Positions 48,693 to 61,100 of a DNA stretch of 64,000 nt are shown here, in pieces; the stretch's first letter is position 1; every line of letters starts with the position of its first letter. Made by a program: the position numbers and the translations under genes. Where the stretch lies: NCBI GenBank assembly GCA_027574665.1, contig CM050655.1, positions 13,201,170-13,265,169 of the forward strand, read 5' to 3'. The notes beneath the pieces were generated by a model, which had not been told where the DNA came from, ran no database searches, and saw nothing but the letters and a program-made list of their open reading frames with translations. Source of the stretch: Rhynochetos jubatus. Lineage: Eukaryota > Chordata > Aves > Eurypygiformes > Rhynochetidae.

Positions 48693-51600
48693 GGGTTTTT
48701 GTCTTTAATGCATTGGAGTGCATTTCTTTTCCTATCCAAGTTGTAGATCACTGCAGTGAGTGGCAAATGATAGTGTCACTCTGGTGTACAACAGAAGGAG
48801 GCAGAAATCCCTATACATTGCATAGCTAGTGGAACAGATTGCTCTAAATCAGAACTAAGTTATTTGCAATTCATCTGTTAAATTTGTACCCAAGAAGCAT
48901 TTTCCTTTTGGAAAACCGAAAGCAATGAAAGCAGAAATCTAACTGTGATAGAACATTTGCTTCTATAAGTAGCTTATTTTGGTAGATATTTCTGGGTTTC
49001 AATAACGAATCAAAATTGATTCTGGGCAAACGGAGAAGGTAAATTCTAATTAGGGAACCAAGTTTTAAAATCTCTTCAATTTTACACCATCAGAATCATT
49101 CCTATGGACAAATAAAGCCTATACCTCACTACTGACAGTCTTTTGACTGAACTAAAGGTTCATTTTTTTGTTCCGTGGAGAGCGTAACCTCGTTTAAATA
49201 AGAGGAAATTTTAGATATGAAGTCAGAAAAGCAGCCATAGAAATAGCATTCCCAGTGGCAGAGAAAAACACAAAACATGGCAGCGAGTCAGTCACAAACA
49301 GGAGCAGGAGAATTTGCATTATCCAACCTGTGGTTGCCCATACTTACCTTCTCACTCAGGAGGGTAGCACATTTCTAATACAGTGTGCATGCTAAATTAG
49401 TGAGAAATCAAAGACGGAACAAGAGACAGAAATCCTTGCATGAGCACTGGTCTATGACTTAAAAGAAAACACACTCAAACGGGGAAGATAATATGATTCG
49501 ATTAAACTCAACATGCTCCAAAACGAGAGCAATTGTTATTCAGGAATATCTTTATGAAACAAAGATAACAAGATAAAGGATAACAGATAAACAATAGAGT
49601 GAAAATATCAAGCTCTGAAAAGAATGGACGGAAAATGTGGTTGCAGTACACCAGTCACTTGAAAGCCAACAACCTTACTCAGTAGCTCAGCATCCCACAT
49701 GCTACAATGAACTGACAACATCGAATAGTATCACTGTGTCTCAAAGTTATCGTCCCTTTAAGCATATCTATGAACTCTAAACCAAGAACTTCAAAGTACT
49801 TCCCTTGCTGCTTTGGATCTCACCACCGTATAAAAACATTGAAGCATGTTCATATCTGGGAATTTGAGCCCGTCTGTCTTCCCACCAAGAACCTATTCTA
49901 AAAGGTTCTGGCTGTGACTCATTTCTCAATTGTACATAATGGGGTAGTCTGAGCTAAAAGCTGGTGCATCCTGTTCTTGATTACAAAAATAAAGGGGCCA
50001 ATTTACATTCCTTATTTTTTTTCCTTTAAGTGATTGCTGTACTAGTGAAAGATGCCAAAATGACAGCCCCATAAGATAAAATGCACCATTAATCAGAGAG
50101 TGGAAACAGTTCAGCACAAAAGTCAACAGAGCAGACTACAGAGGCAGCTGTGGTAGTTCTTTTCTTACTGTCCTGCCAATGCATCTGAGCCAGCAGTGAT
50201 TCCTCAAAGCAATTGCTTTCCTTGCTTTGTCTTCTCAGCTGATATTCCAACGTATGTCAGCTACGGTCAGTTTTCGTTGTTGGTTTTGTTTTGTTTGCCC
50301 AAAGGAGGAAAGACATCTCAATATATGTAAATATATGGCACCAAGCACCAAACTGAAAACCCATTTCAAGTAGTTTAATCAGGTGACAGCCAAGTGCATT
50401 CACTTATTTTTCTATTAAAATCTTTATTGCACACCTATTTGCAGCTCTTGAACAGATTTCAAGTCAGTATTTCTAGGGCAGTGTGCCAAACTGACTTGCA
50501 ATCAGAAATAGATTCATAAACTAAACTTTTAACAATTCTTGTGTTATTAAAATTCGTTGGTGATGGAAAGAAGAATTTGCTGATTTATTCAAATTTCATG
50601 GATTTCTCTGTAACAAATTACCATTGAAATTTCAACCTGCTTCTTAGCATCCCTAATGACAGGAATTTTGAGAGCTACTGAAGGACTTTTTGAGAGCTCA
50701 GAAAGAAGTATTATGATCTGATAACAGACAGGGAACCTACAACTACTTGGAATGCAAAATAACATTAAACTGCAATTATCCTCTGAAGAAAATATATGAA
50801 GCAAAATGTTAAATCACAATCCATGACAAATTTGTCTAGCTGACGAGCAATTCCAGACCAATAGCCTTAAGCTTCCAAATTCTTTCGGCTCACAAAATTA
50901 AATGAGACAAATGTAAATGAAAAGCAACAGAAGCTGCAAACATGAGAAATAGAAAGAAACGTACAATTAAAAGCATCTGAGAGTTTATGTCCTTTACTGA
51001 CTCATAACATAGACTGTCTGGAAAACTAGATAGATAATATTAACAAAGAAACACAGAGGAGCTGAAAAACAATATCATTTCTCTCTGTGGACCCAATAGT
51101 TACCCCAAACAAAAATTCTGATTTCCCTGACCAGGGAAATTATTGCAAATCTTTAACCAGGTCCTCAGGTAACAGCAAGAATATTCATTTCTTAATATTA
51201 GAGAAATACAGAAAGTTAAAGGATCTTGCCTGGTGAGATCCCCTAAATCTAAGACTTTTGCTGATATATTTAGATCTCAAGAAAGCTAGCACCTTGTCTG
51301 TGTTTTAACACCAAATGACAGGCAGCTGGAATATGGTAGTTGCTTACTCATGATGCAGGAGCTGACAAGGCTGGTGAGAGATAATGCGGTTAGACACAGG
51401 CAGTTAGACAGCTTGTGATAGAGAGGTCCAGCTATTTAACAGTACAGAAACATAGAGTCTTGGACACACAGGATGAAGATAAGGTGTAGGGAAGAGGATT
51501 AATAATTTCAACATAGCATGTAAAGACGCTGAAACTACAGAAAGATTAGAGGTTTGTAAAATTCCCCAGGAACAAAGCAATCGGTAACTTAGCTGAACGT

Positions 51601-54155
51601 CACCGTCCTGCTCAAATGATGCCTTTGCACAATAACTATTCATCTGCTTTCCTTCACCAGTGTAAATCCTTGCTGACTTAAAGATAGAAAAGGTGAGTTT
51701 TAGCCACAGACTTTCTCTTTCTTACATCTAAACAGATCCCTGTCACAATTAGCCCAAACTCCTGTTTCTTACTTTCCCATTCCTTCTACTAAATCATGCA
51801 ACAGCTCTGTGCCTGCTTACTTCTTTTTACCAAACAATAGCTGCATTTTGATGATGCTTTACAAATACATTTTCGGACTATAAAGCCCTTTGAATGAAAT
51901 GCCTTATATACATGAACAATATGCCACGAGTATTGTCAAGGAAACACTAGCTCAAAGACAAATGCAGTAGTTGCTAAGAAACACTACAGCAGAAGAGAGA
52001 TGGGGACTTGTTTACAGACATATACATATATTTGAAACAGTCATCATTGATATCTGGGGTATTGGCATCTCAAACCACACCTATATACTCACAATGGCTA
52101 ATTCTAACATAAACACTAGTTCTGAAAGAACCCACATGTATCTCCACATCACTGAATTAAGTTCCCCTAAGCTCTAAGACCATAAACAGACTGAGAATCC
52201 TGGACTTCTAGAACCAGTTGACAGTTTTGGAACATTTTGTAGCAGACAGGGACTCTATCATGCTTGTCATAGATTACCACCAACCTAATGACCTGACTGA
52301 CCTGTAGGAATTTACTTCCACTCTACATAGGTTCCAGCAGTTTTTTTATCAAGCCTTTTGGGACAGATTTTAAAAAAATATAATGTAGCTTCTTAGCTTC
52401 TGTTTACTTTCAGGCAGAGGAATTACTTGTCTAGCTGAACAAAGCACATAGAACAAATCAACATTCCTGAAATTCTGAAAGCAATAAGCAATACAAAAAA
52501 TAAGACAGAGTATTATGTAAGCTACTCAGGTTAATAAAAAAAATACTGTGAGTGCACATACTCTCATCCTCTGACTTTATTGCAAAATAGAAAGAATTTT
52601 CTCATTGTAACTGAGAAATAGTAAATGAGATTGGAATGGGAACAAAAAAAAAGAAGGAAATACAGATTTTTATAAGTGCTGCCATTCAGTCATACATTAT
52701 AGGAAACAACAGGAAAAAGCACGTTAGGAAAACTTTACTAACATTGCCAACACAAACAGAGCATTGAATGTAATACGGAACAAATTAAAAAAAAAAACCT
52801 TATGGAACGTTCATCTAGTCCTTTTGTACCATATATCATGATAATATCTGCATATGATAAAGACTATGAGAAAACCCTTTTTCCCAAGATAGCATTCAGT
52901 GTTGGATTTCTTCATGCATTTCTGTCTCCAAACAACACAATACAGAGGTTGCACAAAACAGTCATACTCACAAAGCAGAGCTATCCTGTACTTAAATGAA
53001 TCCAAGAAACTGTGGAAAAAAAAATGCTACAGTGATTAGATAGTATTATATAAAAAATAATATACATGTAAAAGAAGCAGAAATTGTAAAAGCTGTTAAG
53101 CTATAAAAGTAACATCCAAATGGAATATCTCAATTTTTTAACACTTGGCACTTTGGGTCTATTAATAGCTAAAATACAGTCTTCATACATAATGATAAGT
53201 GGAAAAAACCCAGAAGTTTTAGCATCTCGCACTATGCTGAAAACACAGTGAGTCAGCAGCACATTCAACTAGAGTGTTTTGAAAATTTTGATAACATACT
53301 TGCGTTGTAAAACTCCACAGGAATAAATCAATTCCAACAATGTCTCATTCAATTAAAAAAAAAAAGGAAAATCCACAGGAGGCATTTCAGCAAGATGAAA
53401 TTTCTTTCTCCAAAGTTCATTTTTAGACTGCAATTTATGTCAAAGAAAGCCAACCAAACACCCAACTGTGAATAAACCTTTTCTATTTTAATGAAAAACA
53501 CAGCATTCTGTCTGACAAAGGCAGCTATAGCTGCTGTCATTCTCTCTAGGGAATAAAACCATACTTATCTGCACTCATACGTGGCACCAAACAGGCTGGA
53601 ATTGTGTAGGGATCACTTGGATTAGCACATGCCCAACACGTTTGTTTTACCCACTTGAATATTTAGCATAGGCAGAAGTGGTGGATATTGTACATCACGT
53701 GCATCCCACAGCCCAACGGCTACCACGCTCCCAAAAAGCCACCCTGCAGCATATGAAAGTTACCCTGTCTCGCAAGTTCAGTACTTTCTAGATTTAAGAA
53801 ACCAGCGAAGTGCAGGCTATGAAGTCCAGATGCATATACTTCCAACTGGTAAATCCACGGGAAATATTATGACAGCCCTCTCCTTACTGCATTATAAAGG
53901 CCTGCTACGAAGTACACCGATATTATTTTAAGAAACGGCCACTTGAATGCGGCAGCAGCAGAAGAATCCTCTGTTTCTGAACTTATTATCAGAAATAGCT
54001 GAAATTAAAATAAAACCACCTACAAAAATAGTAACATAAAAAAATGAAAAAAAAAAACCAAACCCACCTTGAAATGGGAATTTTCTGTAAATTTTAGTAA
54101 TTCAATACATCTAGCGTATGAATGATATCCATAACAACCATCACAAACTGCAAAA
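48693..54155. other. AT-rich non-coding stretch
   Basis: No gene or classifiable repeat. Frames are below 80 codons. A TTTTG-type run lies near 50278-50300, and A runs occur at about 52787-52798 and 53355-53366. Confidence 0.5.
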
Positions 54156-54572
54156 CTAAGCACACAGTGAACAAATTTTATAAACTCTCCTTGCCAAGTT
54201 TTGAGGTTTTGATGTCATCATAAGTAAAATTCCATTAAGAAAATTGTCATGAACCCAATTATGATTACATTCCATGTCCATTTTCATCAGCAGATTAAAA
54301 GGAAAAAAATATTCCATCATCCACTTTTTATAGGCTTGATGCTTCCTCATTTTACTGTGATTATCTCGGTATAGAAGTTTTACACTGAATAGGTTGCTTT
54401 TAATATTACTGGCCATAAGAAAGTGGGTATGTATAATAGGATCCTGAATAGCAAGGGAAGGATTCATTATATCTGTTGGGGACAGATAAGAATTCGTGAA
54501 CAGATTTGTAAAGTGCAGATGAGTTCCAAGGGACCATGATCTGTCAATCACTCTAGTAGCTTTGGGAGACAA
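54156..54572 (-). other. 138-codon open frame, probably chance
   Basis: This is the longest uninterrupted ATG-started frame outside the LTRs. The translation has no domain, signal peptide or repeat I recognise. It is rich in residues encoded by AT-rich codons (N, K, I, L, M). No CpG-rich promoter is near. At the stop-codon density of such DNA, about one frame of this size is expected per 64 kb on six frames, so I do not call it a gene. An exon-like or pseudogene origin is not excluded. Confidence 0.15.
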
Positions 54573-56345
54573 GTCTGCTTAATGGACATGTTATCTTCCG
54601 AATAACTGATTTAAAAAGTGCTCTAAATCTGACTCTGTTGGAATTCATAGGGTAAAAACAAGATGACAATTTTAATGCACCGCAAGTTTCCATTAAAAAA
54701 ACAAAAGTATTGCACAGAGATATACAACATAAAAATTACTCTTCCAGCTAATAGTAATTACCCAGAAAATAAACTGACATATCAGCTAAGAAAGAAGAAA
54801 TATTCTATACTGTACACCAGTTAAAGTTTCCACCCCACAGCACAAGCCAAGCAGAGAAAGAAATAAGAGTGAGTGATTTTGGTCTGCTCTCAAATAATAA
54901 AACCAGAAGCTCCCTGCTCAAGGCAGGAACATGGAGAGGTTTCTAGTCAAGAATGCATGTGAAACCTTTGTGTCAATTTAAAGAAGAATCTGCATTTTGG
55001 AGACCTTCCCCAAATAAATGTGCACAGTTATTGTCGAATTTGGACACCTGAAAATTTTCACCATCACATATCTTACTGAATTGATATCAATCATTGGAAT
55101 TTCAGCATTCAAAATGTGCTGAGGAGATAATAGTTTTTAGGGACTAACTCTCCCCTTTTTCCTTAAACATCATTTGTAAAAATTATAGTAGCCTTGATTT
55201 GAATCTAAGAAAACTATATAGGAAGATTATACATATTCATCAGAGCCTGAAATTAGAGCACTGAATTAATTCATGTGCATATTATGGACAGTAGATGGGA
55301 AAACAACATATATCTATAAAAGCAAAAAAAAAAAAAAACCAAAACAGAAGTAACTGAAATCAGGAGCTATGCATTACAGACAGTAATTTCTGGAGAATTA
55401 TAGTCACACACTATTCAAAGACCATTTGCTGATGCCTAACAACACACAAGCATAAGAGTTCCCCCCTGCTTATGGATTTATCTTTGTATCACCTAGCAAA
55501 AGTGAATGTCAAGATAGATGGTACATTAGCTGTCAGTGTTGTGAACATTGCTTCAAAAACAGGAACCCGTCAGTGTCCAGCACTATCTTCCCAGCAACTT
55601 TCTTACAGCTATAATATATTGCCAAGAGCTGTATAGGACCAATATATTATCATGTCTCCATCAGTTTTGTAGCTTTAGAAATATTTCCTTCCTGAGGTCA
55701 CTTAGAGAATTTCAGCTTCTCCAAAATACTTCACAGCAGGCAGAGCTGTAAATTTTGTACTATATATCACCTGCAATTTGATCATCTGTGTCAGCCAGCG
55801 TCAACTCTGACTCCAGTCCTCAGTCCTGCAATGCAGTTCCTGTCTGTGCTGCAGCTGCCTGAGGTAGGCCAGGATCGATGGAGATCCACAAGACATCATT
55901 ACGGGATACATAATAACTGCTCTGGAAGTCAGATACCTAATATAGAAGTCTATGAAACCCATGGCTGTTCTCAAAATCGCCTGTGAGTTCCTTGCAACAT
56001 TCATTGCAAACATATCAGAGCTCAACATTTCTCAAATCAAGTAAATACATCTTACCAAATTAATGTGAATAGCAAGTCTAGATCAGAAATGTAATCTGAT
56101 TTAGAGAGGGACAAAAGGTATTTGTTATTTATGAAGTCATTTGAGCACTGAACTACTACAATTCTTAAACTGGAATCATCATCGGAAGCATGATAGACCA
56201 CTTGAGTCAGATACTCTGCTGTTGTCAGTAACTGTAGCTATGGCTACGTAGCCTTCCAGAAATTGTTTCTAATTACTCCGCTAGTTGTTTGGTGCCATAT
56301 ATAATTTAGACAGACCAACATTAGTACGCAAATTTAAAGAAATAT
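54573..56345. other. AT-rich non-coding stretch
   Basis: No gene was supported. 55801-56028 (minus, 75 codons) sits in a slightly GC-richer patch without recognisable similarity. A 15-base A run followed by CCAAAAC lies near 55325-55347. Confidence 0.5.
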
Positions 56346-56395
56346 TGCTGGACTACATGATGGCCTAAGGTCCCCATGCTGTAATCCTATGAACC
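56346..56395 (+). mobile_element. CR1 3'-tail relic
   Basis: TGCTGGACTACATGATGGCC, followed by TAAGGTCC and then TGTAATCCTATGAACC, matches the sense 3' end of CR1 (TGGACTAGATGACCTCTAGAGGTCCC...ATGATTCTATGA). Only about 50 bp are recognisable. It is the only plus-oriented CR1 found here. Confidence 0.45.
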
Positions 56396-58047
56396 CATCA
56401 TTCCTAGTCTTCTGCCCTCTGGCCCTTTGTACTCATACTGTCCATAAGTACACCACCATTATAGGAAACCTCACTGGAGACTTTGTTTTTCTGAAAAACA
56501 AATATTGAGCCTTACCACTGTTCAGTCATCTACCGTATTAGACTAATACTGAACACAAATTTCAAAATAAGAATAAAATCTCAGGGATTAGCCCCAACAT
56601 TCACACTTGCTGCTGCTATACTTCATGGTATAGTCCCACCTTTTTGTCAGTCTACTGCAACACTAACATAGGCCAGCCAATGCTGAAGCTTGCTGTGCTA
56701 ATTCACAAGTGTAAAAACTAGGCAAAACGTATATACAAAGAGATTTGATGAAGACCAGATGCAGCTAAAAAGGAATTGTTATTTCTTTTTTGCCAATGTG
56801 CTGTTCAGAGAGGAAGCAACGTTGAAGCAACAGTCTCCTTAAAGGCTGACAACCCACTCCAAAGAGCACCTACCACACATTGCTCAGCTAGCAAGTGACT
56901 CTCACATTCATTAAGAGTCTTCAAGTAAAATAATCTCAGTCTTAAACTCACATATTGGCCAGGATGATCATAATGTCTGTCACCAATCTTGGTTTTCAGG
57001 CTTTATTAGACATACATTTAATCTACTGTTCGAGGCTTCAGCCAGTGACTTGGTTCTTTCATTTCTTATGTCAGACATGATATGTAGCTATGAAGAATGA
57101 TTACTCTAGCTATGTTTCAAGAGGTTCTTTAATTAATACACATATAAACTCTCAGTTCAGCAACTAAATGAGGTATGTCTTTTCAGGATGAACTAACAAC
57201 TCAGAAGGGAGCATTATGGACTGCTACATAAATATCTATGCATATCTAAGTCATCTGCTTTCCTATTCAAATTATCAATGCAATTCAATAATTTGAATAC
57301 AGTATGACAGTATGATATGCTATAATATATTTTTTGAAGACAGACAAGCACCCAACTCAGCAAAATAATCAACTGCTTAGCAACATCCTTACAAACACTA
57401 AATGTAAAATCTTTCTTAAGCAGACCAGGCCAAAGGCCTAAGATGCAGAAGCACAACATACATAAGTAAAATTCTGTTTTATTTACCCAGCAAGCAATTC
57501 CTTGTACATATAATTTCTCGAGCTGCTATTCAGGGGCAGCAAGGGCAGGAAACATTTGCAGAACATCTCTGGGGGAACAACCAGAGGAAGAAGTGGCCTG
57601 TGGGTGTCAACCCTGCGGGACATCCCTATTGTGTCACAGCTTACTCGGGATCCAAAAGACATGGCAGTGGGAAGAAGAGACCTCTGAAAGTGAGGACGAG
57701 TTGTGCGCTCCTTGAATGACCACTTGTGCCTTACATACTCGGGTGAACAAGCACCCAGCATGGCACCCTACCCTGGCCATCACCTGAGCCCAACCTGACC
57801 CTGCATCAGCGTATAAAATGTTTCAGCAGAAACAGTACAGTTTTGTCTGCAGGGGATGGAGGACAAAATACCCCCGGTGCACAGAGCTAGCTTGTGTGAG
57901 CGATGCAAAGTTTAGATGCCAAGAAACTTCACTGGCACAATAAGTGGAGAGTGTGCTACCTGCAGTGCTGGAATCAGTACCTGCACAGCACTATCTTAAC
58001 TACCAACAAGCAATACCATGAAAGCAGGTAATTTTATGTGTGGCTTT
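56396..58047. other. Non-coding stretch with a GC-richer patch at 57.5 kb
   Basis: 57500-57900 is GC-richer than average, is open on the minus strand for 92 codons (57483-57761) and contains a TATAAAA word near 57812-57818. I do not recognise a protein or repeat. The remainder is AT-rich without features. Confidence 0.45.
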
Positions 58048-58140
58048 CAGAATGCTTTATAAAGTTGTTTAATCATCACAATTCCTAGAGGACAGATGCT
58101 TAAACAATCTTAGAAAACTGATCTGGCATTTTACAGACAA
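58048..58140 (-). mobile_element. Possible MIR/CORE SINE 3'-part relic
   Basis: GAATGCTTTATAAAGTTGTTTAATCATCACA, given here in two words as GAATGCTTTATAAAG and TTTAATCATCACAATTCC, then GGACAGATGC and GGCATTTTACAGACA, resembles the reverse 3' part of MIR-like SINEs (GCTTTACAAA...TTAATCCTCACAAC...CCCATTTTACAGATG). The similarity is weak and short, so this is a tentative call. Confidence 0.3.
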
Positions 58141-61100
58141 TTGCCATGGCTGTTGGACATTGCTTCTGTATGCATTTTTGAGGCATCCACTGAATAAACA
58201 TAGGGACAGAGCTGAAGTTAATTAAGGTAGGTAGCTGTTTGATGACATTATCACAGATATGGCTTTACAGTAGCAATATCAAACAAAAAGGCAACTTTCC
58301 ACATACTTCAGGAGTTAATGGCTTCTTAAACACTAAAATCGTTCTTGATAGAAATATAAATGATAGTGGGAAGACAGGAAGCATTTTAGGCATAAGGGCA
58401 GACAGCCTCAGAAATCACTGAGGAGTAAAAATTGATTCAATTTGCTAAGAAAAGGCAACCACTTTAAAAAGCTTAGACTATGTTGTGTTATTCCATTAGA
58501 AAGCTGATGAAGTTTCAAGCTCTGCAGAAGCATTCAGACTAGGTCTATGAAGAGCTAGTTCTGACAAACATGCTGACTAAGAAAAATCCCCTTCTATATT
58601 TAAAAATTGCAGCAGATGGTGCTAGCAGTAGGCTGCTGCATCAAGTTGTTATGACTGTGGGCACTCTCATCTATCACTGAAAGTCTCAAAATGTCATCAC
58701 CCTACTGCAGGTCTCAAACTGAACTGTGAAATGCTCCAAGTACTACCATGATTTATTGGGTACCAAGTGCCTCTGGGTCAGGCTTCTTTGGAAAAGCTTC
58801 CAAAATTGCATTCCTATGGCTTAGGAGGACTTGGGATATGTTTAAATAGCCAGGCCACTGGAGATCTGTACCCTGTATTCACTGAGCAAAAGTGTTCCAC
58901 CGCTTCCAGCATAAAGTCCAGAGTTTTTGGAAATCTTGGGTATTTGTACATGGCATAACACAGAGATACTCAAGCACGTTATCATGCCAGAAGGGGTGTG
59001 GAGCCAGGGCCTGGCACAGAGGGGACAGCTCACAGCTGGGAAAGGTGGCAAGTGACAGATGTAAGCAGCATCTTCATCTTTCTTTGGAGCTACGAGGCAC
59101 GTTGGTTCAGGGACCCTTCACGGAACATGAGGCTGCAAAAGCGTAGGCTTTCAAATGCATCAGCTAACAAAATCATCAGGCTGAAAAACGTGCTGCAGAG
59201 TCTCTCCCCCTTCCAGAGGAGGAGGCACAAGAGATGCTAGCAGCCTCCCTGTCCTCCCACGCCAAGCTGCACCGCTCCATCCTACACCTCCTCCTTGCTG
59301 TCCAGGGAACCAGGCTGTCGTTGTCTGGAGGTTTGAACATGCTCACGCCCACGTCAAAGCTAAAAATCACACCATCATGCAGTTACCCCTCCTGGTCACC
59401 TCTGCTCTTTAGCAGCATGTGCAATCATCTGAACAGAACACAACAAATCAGTGGAGAAATTCCCTCCCAGCCTTCTGAAAAATCCACAGTATTTTTTATG
59501 CATTATTAAGCACACAGCCCTGCTGAGTGATGATTTTGGAGTTATAAAGGTATTCGCTGCAGGAATTTTTTATTCTTTTTCTCTCTTGCCATGGCAACCA
59601 GGGTATCAAAGTACTTCAGAGAAAGACAGCGCCTCACAGTATAGAAAATGTTTGCAGCACATCTGACTTGTTTCTTTCTTATAATGAGTTCAGAATTTTA
59701 AGGCTCTTTTAGAAAAATTGGTTGGAAAAATACAAAAACTCTACACAAACCTGTTTTTTTTTGCCTGCTTTAACAAAAGAATGTGGATATCAACTACACT
59801 TCACAGAATTAGAGGTCTAATAAAGGCCAGAGACTGCAAAACGGGACCTAGGTTGTTTTCTTATAGTTACATAGCACACCTAGAAGAAGTGGAAAAATAC
59901 CAGAAAAACCCCACTTTTTCTTTTAAAGACAGTTTTGTGAGGATTTGTGGAAACGCATTAATTTAGGTCTGTCTTTTTCTGTCGATGCTCAAAGTTCAGG
60001 ATCCTGCTTCTGCATATCTTACCTGAATGCCAGTAGTTGACAACTTTCCTCAGTTGTACAAGGCAAAAAAGAAATATAGGGGAAAACTGACATACTTAAA
60101 GCACTGTGTATTTGTGGAAGGAGGGAAATGATAGCTGAAGGACTTCTTTAACCCAAGTCACGAACAAGTCTGAAGTATTTATCTCAGTCACAATGAAGCA
60201 GGAGATTTTCACATTCTTAAAATAGTTGAAACTATTAAGAATTTTACATGCCTGTTGGGATCATGACACAATCAGTAGACATGCAATAGTAATGATAACT
60301 TCTCTGATTCAACAACAATTCTTTATAAAGAGTTGTTGAAGTCAGACTGATTTCCATAAAAAGATGACACACTATTAGCAAGAACTGTCTTGCCTTTCTC
60401 TTGTTATCCTTGTTGAGGCAACAGAATTGTCTGTCTAATACTGATTTGAACAAAGATAAATTACTTGCCTTAGGTAATGTCTTATGATAGCGCTTTCAAC
60501 CCCAGTTAGCTGTAGTAACACTTTCCTACCCTAAATCATTTATGGATACTTCTTTTCATATCCTTTTATTCTTATACTGTAGGAGCACAGAAAATCTGTG
60601 CTGAAATCTCTTTTCCTATTTCAAGAAGTCCAAAACCAACTGTAGTCAACCAACATACTCTCAGTGGCGTCAGCAGACTAGAGAATAAGGTAGAGCACAT
60701 CTCTGTTCTCATCCTTCTTTCAGTAATTTAAGATGAAAAAAAGAGAGAAAAATGGAAATAAATACAACTCTTAGGAACTGTCTGGAAATAGCTTTTAGGC
60801 TTTCTGAGCAGTGTAACAGAAAAATCAGGGAAAAGATTTTATTTTCAGATATTGATAAGTAAAATTTACAAGAAAGAAAAATAATGAATGCTTCCAGTAA
60901 TGAACACTTCCCAAACACTTTCACACTTGTATTGATTCTATTATCCATTTGCTGATGAACAACAATTATCTACTCTTAAGCAAATTAAAACCAGAGTGAA
61001 GAACAAATAACCCACTTCTATACAAAGCATGACAGATTCTTTAGTTACCAGAAGTTACTATATTATCCTATCTGGTAATGTACGCACAATTGAAACCCAG

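Noticed and set aside
54156..54572. 138-codon minus frame as a gene
   Set aside because: Length is about the chance maximum for this much AT-rich DNA; no domain, promoter or splice context was seen. Kept only as a low-confidence note.
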